DNA of 64,000 nt, from positions 2,985,152 through 3,049,151 of the forward strand of contig NW_006763133.1 of the NCBI RefSeq assembly GCF_000264905.1, in the 5' to 3' direction. Each line of letters begins with the position of its first letter. Positions within the stretch are counted from its first letter, which is position 1. The notes under the pieces were generated by a model. The model ran no database searches. It saw nothing but the letters and a program-made list of their open reading frames with translations, and was not told where the DNA came from. Shown piece by piece: positions 56,631-64,000 of the stretch. Both the position numbers and the translations under genes were made by a program. The stretch is from Stereum hirsutum FP-91666 SS1 (Eukaryota > Basidiomycota > Agaricomycetes > Russulales > Stereaceae).

Positions 56631-58802
56631 GGTGGCGCAGTGAGTGGCGACAAGGGGTGGCGCGATGAATCTCGGGTGGGGGGGATGTGGGTGGAGGTGA
56701 GGTGAGGTAGGATGGAAGAACGTCACGTCTATTGGAGGGGTCGGTGGGGTGTATTGGCGTCCGGCCTGGTGGTCATGTCGGTGATTCACAATTATTGGGT
56801 GGCGTGTTTGAGTGAGTTGGTCGCATCAAAAGCCCGTACAGAGCTCGATGCCTAAGCATAGGTCTTAGATCACGGAAACTATTGTCTCAGCCTATTGCTC
56901 CATCCCTGAGATCGAGGTGGCGAAAATTGACTGTGCTGGGCGCCATCGAGAGCGGATCGGAGGTATAAATATGGTGAAACCAAATGTAAAACCTGTTACT
57001 GGCTATTCTAAGAAGATTTATGCTTTGATATTCGGGTTTCTCAGAGAGTACAATAGCAGAGGCGTTGGGGTATCTTGCGGTCCGTCTCCGGTTGCGGATC
57101 AGACCTGCGCAGAGTGGCGAAAGACGAAGAGGAGAACAAAGGGTCAGGCTGCCACTGAGAAATGGCGGGGTCTCCAGAGGTCCAAGAACAAAGGAATCGA
57201 ACATGCGTGTAAGGCGAGGATGAAAGTCATCGAGAGTCTATTGAAGGTTGCGTGTGGGGTCCGGAATGATCTTGGTGCACAACGGAAGGACGCGAATGAT
57301 AGTTCACCGGAATGGGAGTGAACCTCCCCAGCTTTAGGCCAGACAAGAAGAGAGGACCCTTGGTGTAGATGCATCGATTATTATTAACGAGAACATGCGG
57401 TTCCAGAGCTCATGTTGGAACAGGCGAAGGTGCCTCAAACTACAAACAAAAGCTGGACGCATTGCACGAGTAGTTGGACGTAAGTTAGCACGGAAGAGGT
57501 CAGCACGATCTTCGAAGGCCCTAGACGGTGGCGGTAGAACGTCACGTATGCAGGTACCCAAAGAGACACGTAGTGCGATGCGGGGCTGCTAGGAGGTGGT
57601 ATGCTTTTCCAGCTTGTTCTGAGCCAATGGCAGGACCTGGCAGGACTCACGACTTGTGAAAATAAATTTTCCTCACGTCGTATGGCACATTGTTGAGCCC
57701 GAGTGACTCCTGGACCGCTTGCCGAGAGAACATCGCAGGACGTAGAACGAGGAGGATTCGCGAGTGCTTGGACCTTTTGGTTATCTGGTCTCGTGCTGAA
57801 GGCCAGAACAAGGTGATACGACGATAGAGAATGACTGGGACGCACGACAGGGGCTCTGGCGTGGCGACGTTCAGGCCACGTTTGACGACAGATTTGACAA
57901 ATCTGGAACAGGCCGTCGCTATGCTTCCGGTTCCGGGAAGGCCGTAGATTCCGTAGTTCACACTGCCGAAACGGGTCTTGACGCGTATTCCACGTGATCT
58001 GACGCGGTTCCTTGATCTGGGGTCCTCGTCTCAATTTCCAATGTATAATGAAAGTCCGCTTCGCACTCTCCCTTGGCGCGTCGACGCTGATCGCAACGAT
58101 GCTGGCAGCAACGTGCTCTTGCCACTCATCGTTGACTGCACTCACCTCCTACGCTGGGCTTACGACGATGGTGAGTCTCTTCGCTAGGGAAGGCTTGAAT
58201 GGACTCTATTTTCCGCCACGGTGCCATTACGGCATCTGCGCGGGCTGAATGGGCACAATTGGACGATTTGGGACCTGCCTTTGGGGCCTGGATCAGTTTG
58301 AGCGGGAGTGGATCATCTTCAGGTCGTCGTGGGGAATGGAAGTTCCCAGGTGAGTGCACCCTTTGTTCTTCTGCTGCGATCCGCATGAGCGTTCCTATCC
58401 TCGAGGCTCACCATCCCGCGCTCTTCGTTTGCGACGGTGCTCTCTCGCTCGCTGGTGCTGTGGACAGGAGGGGCGATGGGAGGACAGGCTGTGGGGAGGA
58501 AGGCGGGGGCATAGGGCCGGGACGCTGACGCGGTGATTGGAACGCTGACGTTATGGACGGCGGTGCCCGGGGGCGCGGCAAGGGAATTGGCAAATCGCTT
58601 TCGCGAGTCGATAAAGATATCTTCCCCGTGGATGCTTCTCTCTTCCGTCCCTCTTCTCGCAACAACCACTTCCCCTCCCCATTTCCCCTCCCCACACACT
58701 CCCCCTCTCTTTCCCTACGACCACCACCAAATAATCTCTGCTCGCTGGTCGACTGGCCTTCTCCCACTACCAGTCTCTACATTCAATTAATGCTAACGCT
58801 GT
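56631..58802. other. 2.2 kb weakly supported region
   Basis: No confident gene. Open frames exist on both strands, including a minus-strand frame of 236 residues (57435-58145) and a plus-strand frame that opens with a secretion-like MKVRFALSLGASTLIATMLA at 58048. Neither continues into a recognisable protein. Both strands are open over much of 58,200-58,700 because of composition. The frame at 57647-57961 is the best candidate exon and is listed separately. Confidence 0.4.
57647..57961 (-). CDS. Possible coding exon, function unknown
   Basis: About 104 codons with mostly C- or G-ending third positions, ending in a stop after VPYDVRKIYFHKS. Upstream the same frame stays open to about 58,030 (RGIRVKTRFGSVNYGIYGLP) but offers no ATG, so this would be a last exon or a gene remnant. 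No family recognised. A chance frame is about as likely. Confidence 0.2.
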   Translation of the reverse strand: MNYGIYGLPGTGSIATACSRFVKSVVKRGLNVATPEPLSCVPVILYRRITLFWPSARDQITKRSKHSRILLVLRPAMFSRQAVQESLGLNNVPYDVRKIYFHKS

Positions 58803-61800
58803 ATGGATTCATCCTCATCAAACAATTCTTTTAATGTTCCTGCCTTCACGAACGTCCCCGCCGCCCACGTCCAACACTCATACGGTACAAGAATACGCAA
58901 CAACTCCGTTATAAAGCCTTCCGCTCGTCTTCGTCAGTCCCCCGCCCCTCCAGCACCGCCGCGCAAGATTAGGCCAGCCATTTCACTTCACAAGTCCGAC
59001 GCTACGCCAGCCACAGAGCCAGCTCAAGATGACACGTCCTTATTTCCGTTCCCTCATGTCATCCTCCACATAGATGACTCGAGTAGCAAGGTTTTCCTTG
59101 CCATTGGACGCGCTTTCATGTCCGTGGTGCGTAGCTATGCCTTTTCGGAATATGTTCGAATTATTGACGCCACAGCACCCACCTACCCCTTTTCATAGAA
59201 CAACCGCGCTATGACCATCAAGGATCTGTCGGAGATGACCTTGAAGCACGGGCTAATGTGCCAAAAGTATGTGGCTCAACCCTAACCCTATATGAAGTGT
59301 AGCCACTTACCCCCTGACTCCGTGTAGTGTTTCCGCGGCTGGGCAAGCCATCACCACATACATCCGCAATCATATGAGTCGATGCGAAGCGCAGCAAGAC
59401 CTTCCCCTTCTCGCCCGTCACACCCTCTCAGGCTCTTCGTCAGACGATGACCTCCTTCCGGCCCTTTACTCTCGCACCGGTGGCGCTCACTGCCCTCTAC
59501 CCAAAGGAGAGACACGAATGACTAATTTCAGGAGAGGTACCCAGGTCTGGTATCTTAGTCGTGCCTCTGGCGCCCCTTGTCCTTTTGCACGCGCCGGAAT
59601 TCGTCTTTGCGAATATAATGAAAATGGCAAAATAGGAGCGCTCCCAGTCTCTTCGAGGGAACGGAAAAGGGAGAGGGATAGAACACGTCGTCAGGAAATG
59701 TGTGGACAGAAGCGGAAAAGGCCTTTGCGAGCTTGTGCGGATGGCAGGGCGGATGAGGGTTCGGAGAGTGCCAGTGATACAGAAAAGAGGCCATCGAAAG
59801 TAAAGTTGACCCTTCGTCTCAGACCGGGCTCTCTCACTCGCTCCCCCTCAATCACTATCTCGGCCTCCCCGTCACTTTCTCCGCCTCCCCCACCTCAACC
59901 AGCGACGTTACCTCCCCGAGAAATCATCGACCTCTCCCGCCAATCCGATTCTGACGATGGTGACAGTGACGGCGACGATGACGACGCCCATGACGACGAC
60001 GAGATGTCACTCGACTCGGAGTCCTCGGAGTCGGAAGAGGATTCGGACCAAGACGCCTCCATGTCTTCATCATCCGAGTCCGAATCTCCTGCCACTCATA
60101 CATCCTTCCAGCCAGTCGCTGCATTCCGCCGTTCCCCCTCACTCATGTCCCTCGCATCTCTTCCACCGGATTCAGAGGACGATGTCGACTACTTCGAAGC
60201 GAGGCCACCGATGTGGTCTGCTCCAGACCGGCGCCGGAGCGTCTCCGTCTCCTGGGGAGAGCAGGACGAAGAAGACTTTGACTGGAGTGATTCAGACGAT
60301 GATGATGATGAGCCTCTAGGGCCTGCGGAGGATATATACTCAGATGCTCCGGACCATCTGGACGAGGTACGCGTCAAGCAGGAGCAACAGGAAGAAGACA
60401 TTGTGGGAGGCACGTTGGAGGAGTATGACCGCCTAGATATACGCCGCAAGCTCCTAAAGGTCGTCACCGAGGTCGCCAAGTCGGAAATTAAGGACGGGTT
60501 GCAAGTCAAGGATGAGGAGCAGGATTGGTCCGACTTTGATAGGCTCGGTGCTTTCAGTCCATCGTTCGATGACCGCCCTTCCCCATTCGACCATCCGTAC
60601 ATCAAGGAGGAGGACCATGAAGAGGCTTTCCTCGAGCCACTTCCTGCAGGAGACGCCGTATCTTACGCCACGGTCCCTGACGAAGACGAGCATATCTGTG
60701 GTTCACCTTTGACGCCGCTCTCCGCCTTATCTCCTGCCTCTGAGCCCGATGGAATGCGGTGGGCTTGCGAACGTAGGCCGAGCGAGCTCCTATGGCAGGA
60801 TGTAGAATTATTGGGACCGGACAGCATCTCGCCACAGGATATTGATGCTGGCACATGGGACAGCAAAGGACCACAGAGTCGTAGCGCCACCGCCTCCGCA
60901 CCACGCTTCCATCCGGACCCTTCATTCGACTCTCTTCCAGTTGCGTACTCGCCCTCAGCGGACTCTGACGATACTCATGACGATGCGCCACGCACGCCAC
61001 CCCTTGTCTCACCATCTTACTTGACTCTCAAGTCACCTTTCGTTCCGATTTTATCCACGCCTCGCTTCCGTCCTCGCGACACGTATACTCCCTCCACCTT
61101 CGACGCCCCAGATTCTTTGCGCTCAGAGTCGGTTGTAGTACACACGTGCGAACCGTGTACTCCGGGTATCAGCGCCACGCAGTTCGAAGGTACGCTTTTT
61201 TTCTGACATTTACGTCCGAATACTTTCCTCATCCCCCATCTTCTAGGCATCTCTGTGTATCAGATGACTATTGGCTCAACGTTGCTTCTCCGCCGCCTGG
61301 ACACCGACTTCGTCAATCTAGGCTCTATCATCAACCATTTCAACATTCCGGTTCCCCGGATGGCATCAATCCCCAACGCGATCACCATCACGCACGGATC
61401 TACGTTCGTCTGTGGGACCTGGGTGCCACTGGCGGAGGCTCGGGCTTTTGTGGCGGAGCATTCTGTTTGTGGGGACGTTCTCGATGTTTTCCTCTCGGAC
61501 TCCCTGTCCGAACGTTTCCCTCCTGCACTCCAGGAGTTCCATCGGTCTGGTGCTCGCGGATGGCTGCTCACGCAGTTTGGGCCGTCCTTCCGCTCGTCAT
61601 TCGACGGTAGGGTGCCCTTCTCGCCACGAAAACGTGACGTACTACCGCATGATGACGGTCCGGCATGGGAATCTCCGCGTTACAAAACAGAATCGTTCTT
61701 CATTTCCTCGCCCAAGAAGTCCAATTTCGAGGTCGAGTTCGAGGACGACTCGGTGATGGAGACTCCCCTGAGCCCGACGGAGCAGGAGGTTTTCCAGACG

Positions 61801-62034
61801 CTTGTCGACTTCGCTGGATGGGAATCTTCTCCGACACCTCTGACGGCTCGTCCCCTTCCACAACCTTCCTCGGAACCTACGGAGAATATGAGCGAGAAAG
61901 TGCCGGAGAAAGTACGTGAGAAGAGCGCTATTCGACGTCGATCGCGGGACCGGGACCGCGCAGGGCTGCGTCGGTCGATGAGGGTGGCGAATGCTACGGC
62001 TCGTTCACGAACGCGTTCGTGCAGACGAGCGTGA
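58803..62034 (+). CDS. Regulator combining a GDS1-type winged helix and an APSES/KilA-N-like domain
   Basis: Four exons: 58803-59126, 59199-59266, 59328-61189 and 61247-62034; 1013 residues. Residues about 108-150 (NNRAMTIKDLSEMTLKHGLM, then AGQAITTYIRNHMSRC) look like a GDS1-type winged helix, followed by a region with RRGTQVWYLSR. Residues 270-720 are highly acidic and Ser-rich (SDDGDSDGDDDDAHDDDEMS, DWSDSDDDDDEP), suggesting an activation or histone-binding surface. Residues about 753-840 (VYQMTIGSTLLLRRLDTDFV, NLGSIINHF, STFVCGTWVPLAEARAFV) match the APSES/KilA-N fold of Mbp1/Swi4/StuA-type regulators, including the GTWVPL signature. The C-terminus is Arg-rich, probably a nuclear signal. 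Target genes are unknown. Confidence 0.82.
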
Positions 62035-62988
62035 GGGTTTAGGTTCTATGTTTGGCCGCTGAGGGCCGTCAGCGCTTGCGCTACATATGCAACATTATGC
62101 TTACCATGCCGCAAGTCTTCTTCTTTCCGTATGCCGTACAGTAGACTGCTTTTTTTTTTCTGCCCGTCGTCTCCGCTTTGAACCCCGAACTTACAGTTGT
62201 ATCACGTACTTACATTCTTCTTCGACTTTTTGCCCATTTTTGTCTGATGCTCTGCGCATTCAAGGCGTCCGACGTTTCCCTCCGCTACAGTACTCTACAC
62301 ATACGCTTCGGCTCTGCCTCTGCCGACGATCAGGCATACCCCAATGCCGCATGCCCGACTGGTCTTGTTCTCTTTTTTTTTTGCACGGGCATGCGGAGGC
62401 GTTCGTATAGCTTAGCTTACCCTACTTTACTTCCGAGACATATTGTTATTTCGTGACGAAACGTTCCACCGCTCTTGTTTGTTCTGGTGTATGCAATGAA
62501 TGACGATTGATTGATGATGTCTTGGGCGTGTGAACCGGGGACGAGAACGAGAACAAGGCCGTCGACGAGCAGATGAGGAAAGGGGCGAGGGGGGGTGCCG
62601 GGCGGAGTTTGGAGCGGCGGGTGGGAGGAGTGAGCCGGGAGGGCTGGCGACGATGAGGGCGGTCCTAACCAGTACAGTTTCCCTCTACTTATTCTGGACG
62701 CAGCGTCCCCCTACTGTAGTAGCCCGGGCCTTTGTATCTTTGCCCTCCAAAATTTTTCTTTTCTTCCGTCCTAAACAATCGCTTTCGCTTCAAGAACGCT
62801 CACGACCCACCCGACAAGCTCCTTCAGCACATAGTAACCATCCAGACGCGCGACCCAAGGGCTTCCACATACCGCACGGTACGAAGTCTGCGCCAGCCGT
62901 CTTTTTCGTATTACGTCTCTACGAGGCTCGCCCCTCAAACAACCCAACCTTCAGTAATACCTAATCTCTATTCGTCGCCAAAGTCGTA
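62035..62988. other. Intergenic region with T-tracts
   Basis: 954 bases between two plus-strand genes. Contains runs of ten or so T near 62,149 and 62,372 (likely 3' UTR), then a G/A-rich stretch around 62,530-62,640 and the promoter of the last gene. Confidence 0.5.
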
Positions 62989-64000
62989 ATGTCTCTTTCC
63001 GCCGATCCCAGTGGTTTCTCCAGGCCTTCAGGCAAGACGCCCCCTCCGGCCCCCTCGGCCGCCTATGCGAAGAGGTGTGTTCTTCTCTGTGCTCTTCACC
63101 GTCTCCTGCGCGACGCTCAACACATCCTTGCCCAACCAGAGCGCGCGAAATGCAGGGAGAGAGCATGATCGGGAGATACAGGCCTCCTGCGCTGCGCGCT
63201 CTAGCTTCAGGCGGTTCCCCACCTAATGACAATTCTCCTTCGACCACAACTCCAGCGGATGGCTCTGGTTTGCCTCCCAGCACTTACCCCGCAGGGTTCC
63301 GGAGGGCGAGGGCCGGGACCTTACCCTCCAACATTTCCCTCGCCGCCCAGCAGTACGCTCAGGCCTCCAACCTCGGCAGCACGCTCCCCTCCACAGAGTC
63401 CTTCACCGAACAGCTCCAGCATGCCGCCTCCCCCGCGCAGACCCCCTCGTCGGGCGTGCCCCCTATGCGCCCCAGCTTGCGGCATTCTGCTTCCGTCGCT
63501 TCTTCCGTGGCCGCGTCCGCCCTTACCGAACGTAACAGCCGCCTGCGTTCCGGCTCGTTGACCATGCTGCCCTCTAAGGATCTTTCCACTGCTTTTAACG
63601 GCGGCAGTATCTTCGCGCATTCCTGGCTCTCTTCCGGGAACAACAATAGCACTTTTTCTCCTTTGGACGAGTTACGTTCTGTTACGTCAATGGATTCGGG
63701 AGCTGACGAATTCGACGTTCACACCCTCGATTATCTTGGTTTGGACGAGACTCATTATCACCATCACCGCCAGCCTCCTGCAGCTACGATGTCTGAACTA
63801 CGCCACCAGGCTCAGGCGCAGATCGCAGGGAATGTCGCAAATCCTCCTCGTCTGCGTGCGAGCACCGTTTCGAACCCGTACCGTCGCATGCCGTCCACCG
63901 CCGCCTCGCTGCTTTCTACCCCTAACGCAGAGGAGGAGGAAATGTACGAGCAGCCGTACAACCAGCAAGGCCTCGACGCATACGGCGAGATGGTCAACGA
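62989..64000 (+). CDS. 5' part of a gene for a Ser/Ala-rich protein (runs off the window)
   Basis: Exon 1 is 62989-63074 (MSLSADPSGFSRPSGKTPPP and on). A likely intron ends with the AG at 63163, and exon 2 is open from 63164 to the window end without a stop, about 307 residues so far. Features: MIGRYRPPALRALASGG, FRRARAGTLPSNISLAAQQY, SLTMLPSKDLSTAFNGGSIF and EFDVHTLDYLGLDE. No folded domain appears yet. The pattern RARAGTLPS with Ser-rich flanks recalls the N-termini of fungal Puf/RRM RNA-binding proteins of the Jsn1 type, but this is a weak impression. The acceptor is odd (GAGAG before C); translation may instead begin at the ATG at 63165. Confidence 0.65.

Noticed and set aside
57435..58145. 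236-residue minus-strand frame
   Set aside because: It has mixed composition with no recognisable motif, and it overlaps a better-biased frame (57647-57961) in another phase.
58048..58700. Possible secreted protein starting MKVRFALSLGAS
   Set aside because: The signal-like start is good, but downstream joins give no conserved sequence and both strands are open from composition.

Overview
The window is nuclear DNA from a filamentous basidiomycete, most likely an agaricomycete (mushroom-forming fungus). The evidence is densely packed genes on both strands, many short introns of about 50-80 bp with GT...AG ends, very small internal exons, GC-ending codons in the exons, and protein families typical of fungi: a Kex2-type propeptide on a small secreted protein, a TEA/ATTS regulator, a GDS1 winged helix, an APSES-like domain and a DUF6914-like protein. 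I saw no tRNA, rRNA, transposon ORF or CRISPR array. All exon joins below were made by eye from splice signals, reading frame and family resemblance, and none is confirmed by transcripts.

Layout, 0-26 kb: an EI24-like ER membrane protein (+), tRNA-splicing endonuclease subunit SEN34 (-), a GFA-fold CxxC protein (+), a 13-exon delta-12-type fatty acid desaturase (-), an isoamyl-acetate-type SGNH esterase (+), the CDC25 mitotic phosphatase (+), an unknown proline/serine-rich protein (+), an orphan AAA ATPase (-), a 2.5 kb stretch without a gene that holds one nested inverted repeat, mRNA cap methyltransferase ABD1 with a long disordered N-terminus (-), and a single-pass membrane protein (-).

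26-46 kb: a 22-exon gene (-) of about 1757 residues whose architecture (helical N-domain, PH-like second domain, about 1100 disordered residues, C-terminal coiled coil) looks like the Red1/SYCP2 meiotic chromosome-axis family. It is divergent from a TEA-domain regulator (+). Next come an orphan multi-pass membrane protein (+), a bestrophin-like channel with a 6-nt exon (+), the 24 kDa iron-sulfur subunit of complex I (-), and TEL2 of the TTT complex (-).

46-64 kb: two linker histone H1 paralogues on opposite strands flank an acyl-CoA-synthetase-like protein that lacks catalytic motifs (+), a DUF6914-like protein (-) and a small secreted double-psi beta-barrel protein (-). A protein kinase (-) follows, then a weakly supported 2 kb region, then a large regulator that joins a GDS1-type winged helix to an APSES-like domain (+), and finally the 5' part of a gene that runs off the window (+).

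The window is mostly housekeeping. There is no metabolic gene cluster, but chromosome and cell-cycle functions are well represented: CDC25, TEL2, two H1 genes, a kinase and the candidate axis protein. The most interesting item is the candidate axis protein, followed by the double DNA-binding regulator, the H1 pair with a shared promoter octamer, and the degenerate adenylating-enzyme-like protein.
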